Shown here piece by piece: positions 1 through 13,292 of a stretch of 64,000 bases of DNA. How positions within the stretch are numbered: the stretch's first letter is position 1; each line of letters opens with the position of its first letter. The stretch spans positions 15,377,575 to 15,441,574 of the forward strand of contig NC_054083.1 of the NCBI RefSeq assembly GCF_017562075.2. The letters are read 5' to 3'. This stretch comes from Anopheles merus (taxonomy: Eukaryota > Arthropoda > Insecta > Diptera > Culicidae). The position numbers were made by a program, and so were the translations under genes. The notes below the pieces were generated by a model. The model made no database searches. It worked only from the letters and a program-made list of their open reading frames with translations, and was not told the DNA's origin.

Positions 1-2028
1 AATCTACAGTCACTTAGCTGTTCAAACTCACTACGCAACAATCCAAGGTAGATTTTAAGCAGTGTAAACAGTTTGGCTTGAAACACAATCTATAACTTTA
101 CTGCCGTACCCTACCAAAAGAGCCGGATCCACGTACAAACGTAAGCCGTACGCGTTTTGAAGCGTTCGCTACACTCCGAATTCCAGCAAACATAGCAACT
201 CGCATAGCAAAGACAAACCAAGCGAAAAACAATGTTCCGTTTGCGCACACCTATTTTCGAGCGTGAAGCTCCCAATATGGAGCTAACCTTCATTGATACA
301 CGAAAGCTTCTTCCGAAAGTTAAAAGCACACACCCTATCAGTGGCGAGCACAATTCTATTGTAAGGAAATCTGCTTCGCTGCCGTTGCCAAAAATCCACC
401 CTGGCCAGCGTGAACGTCAAATGGAGCAATCAATCAGAGCGTGAAAGCTAATCTCCGCTTTGCCAGCTGTGCAATTTTACATCGAGGGCAACAGATTAAG
501 TCCAGAACTAGAGATGAACTGTTGAAATGATGAACAGATTAATTTCATAATATAATAGAGTGTTGAAAGTATTTGATGGCATCGCATATCTTACCATCAA
601 GCTGGTGTAAATGGTTGAAATTCATGCATCGTTGCAGCAAACGTTTGCCAAGGTTTTACCAAAACTGTGAACTCATTCCCCTGTTGTCTTGGCAAACATT
701 TTCTGACATTTAAATTCATTCTGTTTACTAGTTGTTCGAGTAGCAGGAGGAAACCGGATAGTGTAACCATCGAGTTTCTTATCAACGTTGAAAGTGTGTA
801 TCATTTCTCAATGATTAAGCAGATGAAGAAGCCACGGGGTAGCTGGAGAGTGATGTAAGGCAGGTTGGTGAAATAGTTAAAACCTTGCTTTAATTTGAGA
901 CGATCAAAGGCGAAGGAAATCTGGTTCGGTGGCTGTGTGTAAATTTAGGACTTGAAAGTTTCTCCAACAGTCGAATGTTTTGTAATACATCGTTCACGTT
1001 ACTACATTTTCTACAGTGTAGAAATCATCCAATCGCCATTAAATACCAAGGTATGCTGGATAGTGTGAGAATTAGCCAATATTAAACATCAGTTAGCTAT
1101 CAAAATCATATCAAAATGCATTATGATGCCAATAAGAGATCACTAACATTGACCGAAACAGTAAAATTCGAGACCTTGTGTTTGTGAGATTAAATGTATC
1201 AAAATATACTATAACCGCAGCCGGTATCAAGTGCAAACCTAATCATCGTCTAACCTACAGAAGCATACATCCGAAAGATCGGATAATTGTTAAAACTTTC
1301 ATGCAGGGTAACAACCTTTCCCGAGGGCACGTAGATTTGAAACATTTTTCACAGTAAAATAACCTATGTGTTATGTGATAACAAAGCAAGGTCAAAAAGA
1401 GTACACACACTTCATTTGAGCAAACAAGCTTTAAGGCCCATTTTGATTTGATCGTGTCTCATTCTACAACAGTATCGTCACAACCACATGAAATAGTTAA
1501 AAAGTTGATAACAATGTGTTTGCCAATAAAGTCGTTTGGCCAAAAACAAACATTGTAGTTAAAATTTGATGTTGCTGATTGCGCTTGTGAAGCTTGTGAA
1601 GCAAATGAGTTATCGGTTTGGCTGCAAATTGGTAATAATGTATCATATTTTGACACAGAAATTTACTAGTAGCTTAACTGTTTATCATCTCCCAACCCAA
1701 CACGACACGTGGATGAATGGATGTAATTTCCCGACAGGTATCGTGATGATTCAACCTTTGCTTGGGATGGAATGATGTCTTATCGGTAAATCGTGCCCAT
1801 CCTTCCATCCGGCACCGGATGATATTTGTTTATGCGCCGGAAATTGTTCTGCTGGAAAAGAACGGAAGGTTGCCTCAGTTCTGGAGGTGGAAAATCGCAC
1901 TGTATCTAATCCATGCGCTTTGAGAAACCAAGCCGAAGGAAATTTAATTTGATGTGAATTATCCGACCGTAAACTTTGTAAACGTTTGCAGCCGCAAAGC
2001 AAACTGACACCCAAAAATAAATTCAATT
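1..2028. other. gene-free stretch at left edge
   Basis: No frame here has exon-like structure or recognisable protein similarity. Short open frames are scattered and not flanked by convincing splice sites. It may be intergenic or belong to a long intron of a gene outside the window. Confidence 0.5.
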
Positions 2029-2040
2029 ACTATGATATTC

Positions 2041-2246
2041 GAGCCGGTCTCATGGTACAGTCGTCAACTCGTACGACTTAATAACATGCCCGTCATGGGT
2101 TCAAGCCCCAAATAGACCGTGCCGCCATACGTAGGACTGACTATCCTGCTATGGGGGAAATCAATAAGTCACTGAAAGCCAACCCCACAAGTGGGGTTGG
2201 TAGGCCTTGACCGGCATCGGTTGTTGAGCCAAAGAAGAAGAAGAAG
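2041..2246 (+). mobile_element. tRNA-derived SINE (SINE200-type), full copy
   Basis: The element begins GAGCCGGTCTCATGGTACAG (an A-box-like tRNA head). It has a B box around 2098-2108 (GGGTTCAAGCCCC) and ends in an (AAG)n tail. The 12-bp target duplication ACTATGATATTC is perfect at 2029-2040 and 2247-2258, so this is a true retroposition. A second copy lies at 35178-35368 and a diverged relative at 57945-58176. The family name SINE200 is from memory of Anopheles gambiae repeats; the tRNA-SINE nature is read directly from the sequence. Confidence 0.88.
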
Positions 2247-2573
2247 ACTATGATATTCATTAACTTTATAACGAACAATTTTGCTAAAAACTAGTGCTTA
2301 AATCTGTGAAAATTTTTATCTATTTAGAATAACAACGTTTTTTTTGTTATTCCACCAATTTAAAAAAATAACTTGTAAAAATACTACAATATTATGTTAC
2401 GTTTTGTTAAATCGATTTAAAATTTAAATCCTTTTTAATGAAAATATTTACAAAACATTCCAGTTTTGACCCCACTACATGTTTCTTTCAGACTTTGTAA
2501 CCACAGACAGTCAAAACAAATTAACATCAAATCAATTTTAAATATTATTTTTTTATATTTTAAAGATATTTGT

Positions 2574-3020
2574 TGAGATATTTATTTAGTTTGGGGATAC
2601 TATAAAGTGAAAATCATAAAGAAAACATTTCAGGATTTTGAATGCTGTCGCAATCCGTATTGCTCTAGGTGTCTTATGCATAAAGCTCTCGAATCAAAAT
2701 CGCCACAAAGACTGGTTGCCACTGAAACCAATACGAGTCAAACAACGAGCCATGAAGAGCTGGGGTAAAAATGCTGGATTGGATTTTGGTAAGCTGAAGA
2801 AACATTTCTTGGAACCCAGCTAACCGATGTCACGGCTCTCGGAACATGCCAGCATGCAGGATCAATAGAGACAACAGCAGTGAAATTTCACCACATTTCG
2901 TGAACATGTCAAAGCAGTGCAGAAAGTCCACCAGAGCTTACAAGACACACAATATTGTTTCCCGGAAGTCTTGGGACACTTCTGCGAAATAATATTAGTT
3001 ACAGATCGTATGTCGTTTCC
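2574..3020 (+). pseudogene. decayed coding remnant, unidentified
   Basis: A frame open from 2574 to 2766 includes a cysteine-rich patch (FECCRNPYCSRCLMHK) and a polar stretch ending SHEELG before a TAA. A one-base shift continues as KNAGLDFGKLKKHFLEPS, then the same frame runs on through three stops with protein-like text such as FREHVKAVQKVHQSLQDTQY and CFPEVLGHFCEI. The pattern (one frameshift, in-frame stops next to Gln-rich codons) suggests a dead gene or transposase piece. Alternatively, 2634-2764 could be a live exon: it follows a TTTCAG acceptor and ends before GGTAAAAAT. I do not recognise the family. Confidence 0.3.
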
Positions 3021-6000
3021 ATGAATCGAGAGCATATTTTTCCGATAAACACAGGCACCTCAAGGATACCTTTTTTCAGGCTGTTTTTTGCCACTGATAC
3101 TTTGCCCAATAAAATATCCCCCATACAACTAATTGCACTTGGCTAAGTACACAATTTTATTTCATTTACCCAGCCATAAAACATTCCACATTCGTTATCT
3201 TATCGCTTATCGCCACGAATCATGAAATAGATCGTTGTATGTTTGCATTGAACTAGATAAGCAGCTGTAATATGCAAACCCAGCGAACTGTGAAAAGTGC
3301 ATTACTATTTTTGTGATGTTTATTTCAATTTCAGCATGGTATATTGTGTATTCAAGTAAGTAACATAAGAAATTGCTTTTTAACCAAAAATCCGTACAAC
3401 GGACTAGTACGAGACTTGAAATGTCTGCCTCGAAGTGAAATGACAACGGTTTACATGAAGTTGAGTTTAAGCCTTCCGTGGTAGTTGGTAACTAAGACAA
3501 AAAGAGAACATCGCAAAGTTCATTTGCATTTTGAATCCGGCAGCGGTGTAATTTACGAGCCTCGTGAGACTCCATGTCTTGACACGTTACCTTACACTTG
3601 CTCCCAAACCCATAGTATGATAAGAGTAGCACTCAACCACAATGTGCACAGTCAATCACACATTTTAAATGCAACGCGCTGCGTGTCGACAAAGAGCATT
3701 CACGCCATAAAAATTGCAAACATGTGCGTTTTTTGTTAGTTGCCAAAATGCAGCATCGCTACACCGCACGATAAACAGAGGGCGCATTAAAAGGTAAACC
3801 CCATTACAGGCGCTATCATCTGCAAAAATCCACTGTTTTTTCTTCTTTGTAATGATTTCATACTGCAGTAGTGAGCCATAAAACCACTAATCCTCACGCA
3901 GGAAAAAAAACTTGCACAGGCAGACGCTTTGCGAGCGTTTTATGTTGAGATGATAGAAGCTTTCAATTCAGTGAGCGAGAAAAAGAGCTAGATTAAAATT
4001 AATTGAAACCTTGAAAAAAAATAGTAGCTACTGAAACTTAAGCACAGCGCTAGTGTTGGAAACTGAGAAATACAACGACTTAAAAGAATCATAATTAATT
4101 TTGCAGTAAATTTGTAAAAGAGTTTTGTAGATCATTCCTTTAAATGCAAAGGTTGGTTATTATTTCATTACTTATATTCACAACATATTAGAAATGTAAA
4201 CAATTTGCTATATCTAACAATTGTTGATCCACTAAGTCCAGTTTTAAAGCAATAAAAAGTGGAACACATTCCAGTACTCGATATTTCATACTTCATATGC
4301 AAAATGGCGCATAAAATGGATCTCTTTACAAACGATCAATTATAAATTCGAAGTATGTTTACATTAACTCGAACCGGTTCAGCATGCACACAACTTTAGT
4401 TCAGATTCAGATTCCAAACCACACCAACACCCACAGGCTAGCGATAAACATTTCCGGCAAACAAAATTCAAGGAATGCGTTTGTTATGGTTTAAGTTTGA
4501 ACACGAGCGAGACATTATATTGCATATTTCAGCATATTTTACGGCGCAACAAAGCTGCAACGACAGCTGAAGCGTAAAAGTGCCGGCAAAACTGCAAAAG
4601 CAATGCACAACATCCCGCACTCGCCAGTGCATGATGCTAGAGAAATTGCACAGTTTATCGAATTATTACCACATCACCAAAAGTACTTTGACGGTAGTGT
4701 GTGGCACTTTCGAATGAAATTCATCACCGCAAATTGATTGGCCTCGGTAATGGTGGGAAACATTAAAATCGTCTTACCAGATGAGATTTCTTGGGCTAAC
4801 AACCATCGCATGTCTCCCCGGTCGTGCGAGTAGGAACGTGAGTCGATCCGGCGAGACACTTTATACGAAACATGTCGTCACCCTGTCCAGCCGGGCAAGA
4901 TCGGTTTCGCGAACTTTGAACTCCAATCGGCTGATTCAAGCAAATGTGTTCAAGATACGCATGAGAGGCAGGGTGATGTAGAGTCGGAAAGACATGGAAG
5001 CTCGGGAGACAATATCATAGGGCAGGGAGCGATCAGGCCGAGATAATTGTTTCCCAACCAACCCCCGCCCGGATCATGCAGCTGATCATGATGATGGTGA
5101 TGATGACGATGAACGGCGGTGATGAACGGCGAACCAGAAACAGATCAAACCCGTGACGGTGGTGGGTTTGAACTTTCAGGTGAACGTGCACACTCATCTT
5201 TAGACTTTAGACCGGGTGAACGCCAGGCCTACTCACAAACGGCCGAACCGCCATCTACCGCAAACCGGCTGCACTCACCCGTAGGGTGTTTCTAGGGGTT
5301 AATTAAAACCAGCTAGCATCTTTCCCGCATGCGCTCGGAAGCATGCAAAACTGCTCCGCAATCCTCGTAAGTCACCTGTTGCAGCGGAAGGGGCACCGGT
5401 GGGCTTGCGCCGGGACAGAATTCCCCTTGCAAGCTACCTCGCTACGGTTGGGGACTCCCTCCCCACTTTTGTGGGTGTAAAAATCACGTTTTTCCAGCGC
5501 AAAGCACGTGAAGCACACGGAGGTCTTTGCACAAAGTAAAAACATCCCGCGACGAAGATGGACGATGACGATGTCGACTATCCGTCCGGCATCGCGATGG
5601 CTGGAACACGCATTCGATAAGTCACGAAATCTCGCATGGCACGGAACGCCTCGTGCTGCACGCACAATATTTCGCGACCGACGGCGCCGTGCGGCGGCCT
5701 CGTGGCTTAGAATGATTATGCTTTACGGTGGAACACGCGTCGTAAAGCGTGCTGAACGGTTTTGCGATAATAATGTTCTACCTTTAAAAAAAGAAATTAT
5801 GCTGCAGTTGTAAAAAAAAGTCTATGCAATCCTAAAATGAAATCATTAATCGATTGTCGGGATGTTAGTTAATAATAAAAAGGAAGTAAACTATAGTATA
5901 AAAACTGATATTTTCCGTAACTTTCATGTGTACATAGGTGTAATATTTCTTGTAATCAATATCCAAACAATTACACATAATTCTAATCGAGCATTCCTTT

Positions 6001-7232
6001 TATCATTCAGAGCTAATGGTCAATTTTAACCCAAAAGTATTGATTTGTTTTGCCTGATATTTTTTTGATGCCTTAAGGTACTTGATACTTGCTCAAAACT
6101 CGAAAAGGTATTTCTACGAAGAGTCTACTTTTTGCCTATTATGTGACTCTTAAATTGTCTACCGTGAAGGTGGATATACAAAAAAACAGTCAAAAATATG
6201 CCGTAGATTTCGACTAAAATTCCTGATTCCGGACTAAGAGAAATTATCGCTGTCTGGGGACAGTTCAATAAAATCCACAATTAAAATGATTCATAATAAT
6301 GAAGCTCTGTATGAGTTAGAAACTATTTCGCTTATCTCTTGAACAATTTATCGATAAACACACTATGAGATTGCTTTATAGGTGCCTTCAAATCTAATGA
6401 TCTATTGTTCAAATCTCGCCGTTGAGACCATCGATGTATCACGTATAATCATATTGCTTTGATACTTTTTCTGTATTTCAATTAACGGCCACACTATACC
6501 CTGCACACACCCGTACGCGGGACAGTGGACAACAGATTTTGTCATTCAAATCTCACACGACCTTCGGAAATTGGCCGACCGAGGTGCGGTTTGTATCGTC
6601 AACAGATATTTGCGTCATCGTTGTTGCCTCGTTTTATCGTCCAATTCGAGGACCGAGCACCGAGAATAACTGTCACCGCTAACGAGTAGCACACTTTTGC
6701 AATATAAATTATTTATTCGTCCCAATATGTTCTCCGTGTAGTAGCTCGCGGGAAGGCACTGCACAGCGGTTGGGCGAGTGTGGAATACCTAATGCTGCCG
6801 ACGAGTCAGGACGACCTCTAATTTTATGGCACTATTAGCAAGGGAAGTATGCGTTTTTTAGCTTTCTGTGCGGTCTTATTGGTAATATTAGTGCATGCCG
6901 AACAACGTTGGTAGGCTTTTTGTTCGATAGTGAGGGTTATTGTGGTTTGAGGTTGCGTCCGTCCATTTAGCTTCAACTTGTCGATTTTGTTTTTTTCTGC
7001 TTTTTTTCTTCAGGAAATATACCAATACATGTAAGCCGTAATACTGGACTACCTTTGAACAGAATGACATAAAATTAAACGAGCAGCACACCTTACGACA
7101 GTCGGTACGACCATATCGTAAAAGCTGTGAAATTTCAATCGACCAGACAGACAAACGCTATGGCTTTTGTAAGTGGTGTATTGGTTTCCATATGCAAACC
7201 GCAACCGAAAAAGATAGAAAGAAAGTAAAAAA
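3021..7232. other. gene-free stretch
   Basis: No supportable gene. The part from about 4.6 to 5.8 kb is GC-richer with several overlapping open frames on both strands, but none has codon bias, splice context or recognisable domains. The remainder is AT-rich spacer. Confidence 0.45.
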
Positions 7233-7337
7233 GGGAGAGAGAGAGAGTAAGAGATAGCGAGAGAGAGAGAGTGAGAGAGAGTGAGAGAGAGAGAGAGAAA
7301 GAGTAAGAGAGAGCGAGAGAGAGAGTGAGAGAGAGAG

Positions 7338-7373
<36 letters not shown>
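7233..7373. repeat. interrupted (GA)n microsatellite
   Basis: About 140 bp of nearly pure purine (GAGA runs interrupted by GTGA, AAAG and TAAG). On the minus strand it yields meaningless Ser/Leu-rich open frames. GA tracts of this kind can bind GAGA factor or CLAMP in flies; whether this one does is unknown. Confidence 0.95.
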
Positions 7374-7376
<3 letters not shown>

Positions 7377-8552
7377 AAAAAATACATCCATAAATGTTCG
7401 CCTTTCGAAGAAGGTTACACGTGATCCGTGTGCCTAATGAATGACAGTGATAAATGTGAAGTGGCAAACTTTTTGAACCCTTCGACCAAACCGAGCCACC
7501 CTCTCTCGTGACGTGTGTTCATTTGTGATTCAATCAGATGGTGTCACGGTTTCAAAAGAATTCATTTTCGATTCATTTTCTTTAAGGATGTTTACAAGCA
7601 GCTGATCAGTGTCAACTAGTGCGTACTTAGCGCATAAATAAGATAACTCACTGTAATTTACAGCAATTCTACAAATGTCTACCTCCTTCAGACATCGGTA
7701 TCATTCGTTCAATAAGGGCTCGAATCGAAAGGCGCAATTAAAAACGGAACGAACGGTAAGAATTTGTATTTCTCCAGACTGGCACAATTATCATTGTGCA
7801 GGTGTTAGACGTTATGAATGGTATGTGCAAACGTCGATCTCGGTGCGTCCGTCTCCGGAACGATGAAACGATAACTACATCCCCAAACACACCGGCGACA
7901 CCAACACACATGAGAAATTCTGTGCCGCCAGTCAATAATGTATCTACATGATCAATCAGATCGGTTTCCGTTCCATCGGCCGCATCCGTTCGACCGCGAA
8001 ACGCTTGCAACGTAATTTCGCACATCGCAGTGGAGCCGCCGCGTGTTAATTTACCACCCCGCTGCCGGAGTGAGGCGAACGAAAATGTGATGATGATATT
8101 TTTGTGTTGCAGGGAAGGCACACACGAACGAATGGAGCGAAACAACAACAACAACAACAACAAAAACATTTCCATTTACATGCCCCGGTACCAATGATGA
8201 CCCACGCTAACGCTACCCTCGGCAACGCATGTCACAAACACTACACAATGAAGGTGCGTTTTTGCCTTACCAATATCACCACCACCAACACCGAACCAGC
8301 ATCATGTTGACCAGCCCACTAACGTAACAAAACTAACCGCGCACAGTGTACTGTAGCTTCGCGAGCTGCGGCCACAAAGCCGCACAATAGATTCGCGCGG
8401 GCTGACATTCGTCCGGTTGTGCGGCAAACAGTCAATAGACAGCACATCGAGGGCGAACCGGCGAACGATCCGGTCACGTGGTGTCGGGGTCTCCGTCGAT
8501 AACGGATCCTGGCTACGGATCAGCGTGATGGGCTGTTTTGGGCAAGATATGG
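7374..8552. other. gene-free stretch with CAA microsatellite
   Basis: No supportable gene. A short (CAA)n run occupies 8142-8162. Open frames on both strands across 7675-8600 are low in complexity or antisense to each other and have no exon boundaries. Confidence 0.45.
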
Positions 8553-8554
8553 TA

Positions 8555-9376
8555 GCGGAATTTGGGGCAAGAGTGCCACCAAGCATTCTTTTTCCATTAA
8601 AACTTTAGTTAAATGACCAATTTAACTAAAGTTTTAATCCAATGACTACATATACTGTGCCAAATGTCATATAGATTAATTAGTTCTGATTGTTTTCAAT
8701 TGTTTTATGTTGAGTTTCAAAATTGGGCAGAATATTATAGTTTTTTAATCAAACCAAATAAGCTCTCAAAAATATGGGAACAATGAAATGAGACAATATT
8801 TATACCAGCTGAGAAAAGTAACTTTTTTGTGGGGCTAGTAGAATTTGTTTATCCCTGAAAAATCCAATTTCAAAAAAGTTACAACTTTTGGGGCAAGAAA
8901 GCCACCTCTATTTGGGGCAAGTGTGCCACTATGTATCATAGGCGTGGACTGTCAAATATGTAAACATTGTTGTAGCGTGCAGCGGAATGGTGCGTTATTA
9001 AGCGCGGATTGCAGTACACTTTGTGGCCAAAAAGTGTACATTGGTGACACAAGACATGTAGGAACACGTAAACTAGTAAAAAAATCAATTATCCAAGAAA
9101 TTCATTTATTTCACCCACTTGGCCGTCTTTCCCCATATGAGGTGCACTCTTGCCCCATAGCCCAAAAATCACGTCTTTTTCGACCCTTTTTAAAACGCGT
9201 CAAAACAGTTTTGTTTGCACTCATATCCACGTGAACTTAGTTATAAGTGAGAAAATAGATGTAAAAAAGTTATGAGATAAATATAAATATAGAGAGATAA
9301 ATCGGTTTTTGATAAACGGGTTTTAATGAGTTAAAACATGAAATGCTTAAGGTGGCACACTTGCCCCAAATTCCGC
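8555..9376. mobile_element. TA-flanked MITE with 26-bp terminal inverted repeats
   Basis: The left end starts GCGGAATTTGGGGCAAG at 8555; the right end is its reverse complement ending at 9376. The inverted repeats match at all but one of the first 26 positions and the element is flanked by TA on both sides (8553-8554 and 9377-9378), as expected of Tc1/mariner-class insertion. The motif TTTGGGGCAAG recurs internally (about 8910-8921) and in inverse form (about 9147-9157). No transposase domain is visible; a 129-codon frame at 8845-9234 is inside the element and looks fortuitous. It is therefore a non-autonomous element of 822 bp. Confidence 0.82.
8596..8638. repeat. perfect 19-bp hairpin inside the MITE
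   Basis: ATTAAAACTTTAGTTAAAT at 8596-8614 is followed by loop GACCA and its exact reverse complement at 8620-8638. It lies about 40 bp inside the left end of the TA-flanked element. Confidence 0.95.
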
Positions 9377-9378
9377 TA

Positions 9379-11549
9379 TGTTTTTTTTTTTGTATTTGCT
9401 GGAATCATTTTTGCCATATACCACACACCCAACCTTCGACCTGCGCATGATTTATGACAGCCTTTGGTGGAAAGCAGCATGCACAGCGACAGCAAAACAT
9501 GTCGGATTAATAAATACATGCTTCTGGTAAAAGGTTAAGTTGTTCACTTTATTTTTCTTTTGAAAAAACAAACATTGATTCGTTATACATGTTTTTATCA
9601 AGTATATTGATTTTAATTTGGCCAATAGCTTTTTTTATTTAAAACTAGTTTGCCTTCCATTAAACAGATTTACCAGTTTTCTCTGATCATACAATGACCA
9701 ACAGAAGACGAGAAGGGCAACCGATTCGGAATAAAGATGCGATTTATCTCTCCAGCCTTGCAATGATAAAGCTCAATTAATAACCATTACCGTGAGCATC
9801 CTTATTAAAATTCATAAAATATGACACCCATCGCCGCTGCTCAGATTGCAGCAAATCATGACGCAACTAGGCAACAGCCCGATACCCAACAATCTTCGAT
9901 AAATTCTGGTCAATGATCATTGTCGTTGACAGGAGCAATTTTACCTTATGCTAATGAACAACAGTGCTGCCGCTGCTGCTGCTGTTGGGCGCGAAAAAGT
10001 CAGTGCTTGTTTGCATAAATTTTACCGTTCAACACCGAGACCCATTTAAGGTAAAATACGAACCTACAAAAATGCCTTCTCGCTCGGAATGCCACACGCA
10101 CGGGTACTTGTTTTCTCACTCACACGCTGACAACGGCGTGCGCGGTGCCGTACTATTTCGGTTAATTGAACAATTTACTTTCCCCCATCGTACTAGCTTT
10201 AGCCCCGTTGCGATGGGTGGGATTAATGGTACAGGATAATAACCAAGCCCAAAAGATAATCGTTAAGAGCATTACTTCAATACAAAGAAAAAGACAACCT
10301 GCAACCCCAGACACTGCAAAGACACGTGAAGACGTAATACTTTATAGTAAGCCCCGCATACCGACGGTTATGTTTTGGGGCGGTACAAAGTTACACGAGT
10401 GGACACCCGGTTCTGTTACCCTCCCATTATCACTTACTCGATGGGGAAGGATGCTACACTGCTTTCGTACCAAATTAGTAGGCTGCAAAGTGAGATCGTA
10501 AATTGATTTTATAGATGCAACCGTAGTGGCAGATCGGTCAGAGTCGAAGATATAGTTCAAACGATACATGATGGTTTAGTGGTAATATTAGGGTGTTCTT
10601 TTTTTAGGAATGATTATATTTAACATGCATAGGTAATAAATAAAAAAAGTATAATTCAAATCACACAGAAATAAAAATTAAAAACAATATTACTGCGATG
10701 TTGCATAGTTTCTTAAAGCAACTGATTTCAACCAAAAAGGAAATAATATTTTAAATTCCAAAACATAAATTTTTAAACATGGGAATGACTGTTAATGCTA
10801 CTTTAAGTATATCGGGAAACGATTAACAGTTAATTGTTGTTAACGAGTTGAATATAGAGATACAAGGGCACCGCTAAAATCCTTCTTGTTAAGTATTCAT
10901 ATACAACTTCCTATCCCCACACGGCTGGAAATCTGTAGGAAAATGCATTTTAAATTTATTTCATTTACGCTGTCCCCACTGTGGTCCAGAGCTTTCAACG
11001 CAAACCACGCAAATGGGTGTATACTTATTTCTTGCCCGTACGTTTTGTACTGTTTTTACATAGTGCTTGTCTGACCCCATCCGAAGGTGCTGAAAGACTC
11101 ATAAATAAAAATTAACCTTTCACGATGGGAGCGAATGGTTTTTGTTTCATTTGTTTTGCACTCTCTTAACCAAGGTGTGTTTTATTAATTTAGACTCGTC
11201 AACTCTTTATAAACCGATTTATTTTTATTAATTTACTAACAAATATTATTAAATGTTGAATGAGTATAAAATTACTTTAAAACTTTATTAAAAATTGCCA
11301 ATTATACAAGCACAAATTGAGCCATCAATAAAAGCAAATATTGATGGCACGTTAAATTATCTCACAGGGCAGATGAAAAACGAAGGTTCCTTGACTTACT
11401 TTCACACCACCCTGGCCATCATAATGTCGGATTGGATACGCTTCGTGTAACCTTTATTTAATTATATCTCTTGCCTATCAACACGAACACTCACGGTTCT
11501 CTCTAAAGGAAAAACAAACAATAAAACGCAAATTGTTATAAAATCATTG
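9379..11549. other. gene-free AT-rich stretch
   Basis: No supportable coding sequence on either strand. Short frames at 9964-10501 overlap one another in different frames without splice support. Confidence 0.5.
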
Positions 11550-11759
11550 CAGGGTGTTTTTTTATAATCAAATAGCTAATTTCCGAGCAAACTTAGGAAT
11601 GGTTCATAATGACTGCAGTGCTATGCATTTTTAATTCGGAAACCAACATGAATGGTTTGGGGTTTTCGAGTGTTCTGGTGAACGTTGTGCATTGCACAAC
11701 AGCTTTGTCAACTACAATTACTTGCCCAATAAAAGTATAATTATTAAAAAAAAACCCTG
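11550..11759. mobile_element. possible small MITE, CAGGGT termini
   Basis: The left end CAGGGTGTTTTTTTATAAT and the reverse complement of the right end CAGGGTTTTTTTTTAATAAT agree apart from small differences over about 19 bp. The 210-bp interior has no reading frame. No clear target duplication is visible, and the T-richness of the repeat weakens the case, so this is a candidate only. Confidence 0.35.
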
Positions 11760-13257
11760 TTTTGTAGCCTATTGTTAAAGTTGATTAGTCTTTATCTATA
11801 TTTCGTTTAATAATAGTCTTCCGAAGCTATACAACTAGAATTGATAATCCCACAACACAATACGTAATTTCACCACCACACTTTCGCTGAATACTTTCTA
11901 GTTTCGATCATTAGCGCCATTGGTTAAGTACAATGAAAGAAAATTGCAAAACGATTTCAATCATCACAATCCAAACGCTACACGTGCACAACGTTTCCAC
12001 GTGCCATAACTTGTAGGATTTCTGTGCCCGAACGCCCTTGAAACGAAAAACCCACAGAACGCATGCTTTAAAACGTGAAGCATACTAATATCCCCAACAA
12101 TCAATACATGCCAGCCGATGGCATCGTTCCCAAATCGCTGATTCTCTTCCTTTAAGACACACATTATCATGTACGTTGCCATACGACGATACTGTTCAAT
12201 GTCAAAAGCTCGCACACACAATCTCACATTCAAACACAAACACACGTTCGAAAATGTCGATTTCTGGCAAATTCTTAATGGTCACGTTCCTGCCCGATCG
12301 GCCACTAACCGCATCGGTCCGGTAGACACAGTGGTCCTGCATGATGTTGCAGCTTAGTGTACTAATTGAAAACAATCGAGCAAAAATAGCTTACACTTTG
12401 CTGTGCGGTTAGGTCATGCTCGGCAAAGCTTTAAGAGAACCGTACTAGAACCGGATAGTTGGGGATTTGGTAATCAAATTAGTTCAGGATCAGTGAAAAT
12501 TGTTTCAACCATCGTGCAAATAAATGGCAGTTTGTCGTATTTTTGGTAGTTTTCCGTGGAAAACTAATTCAATTATAGTAACGGGTTGGGAATCGTACGT
12601 TATGATAGTGTGTATCACCTGGTGGACAAACAACACAAGCACGCCTGATTCGCTTTTCCCTTTTCTAGCACGTCTGATCTACAACCGCTTCGTAAACATT
12701 CACGAATATTTCCGTTCATCTTGATATCCGTACAATTTATCATGCCATCAAACGCTGCCAAGAAAATGAACAGCAACACAGAGCCTGGCCCAGTTTTTGG
12801 CCTTTTGGATCAATGCCAACCCTGCTCCACGTGCCCAAGTGGAGGCCACACATCGATCCGTAGTGAGTCACGGTTTACTCTCTAGCAGCAGATAATCATT
12901 AGTGTGGCCGGAATATAAATGATTATACCTCTATCGGCCATATGACCCAAGGAGCATGATAATAAAACGGATGCATCTAGCTGATAGACCTTGCCTCTTG
13001 CAGTAAGAGTGTGTATGTGTGTGTTTGAGTGTATTGGAGTGAAACGGGCTTTGCAGCTTCCGCCAATTTCGTAACCAACAATCTAGCAACCGAAACGAAA
13101 CGGCCTTCCGAAACACGATTCTTGCGCACCAGGCACCACAGTACATTCAAGTCCAAGGTTACTGTGACAACGCCTACGTTTCGGATAAACATCCAAGGGC
13201 CGAGGAACGCGTCACATACCTTTATTCTTGGTTTCACCACGGCAGCAGGGCTGCGTA

Positions 13258-13292
13258 CGTGTGAGTGAGTGTGAGTGAGTGAGTGTGTGTAT
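13258..13292. repeat. (GAGT/GT)n microsatellite
   Basis: Tandem GTGAGTGAGTGTGAG units grading into GTGTGT. Confidence 0.9.

Noticed and set aside
2098..2108. tRNA gene suggested by a perfect B box
   Set aside because: Part of a SINE; no cloverleaf can be formed and the other copy has the same body and (GAA)n tail.
7049..7467. Three overlapping minus-strand ORFs rich in Ser and Leu
   Set aside because: They are translations of the GA/CT microsatellite in different frames.
8845..9234. 129-codon ORF
   Set aside because: Entirely inside the TA-flanked MITE and includes translations of its internal repeat motif; no transposase signature.
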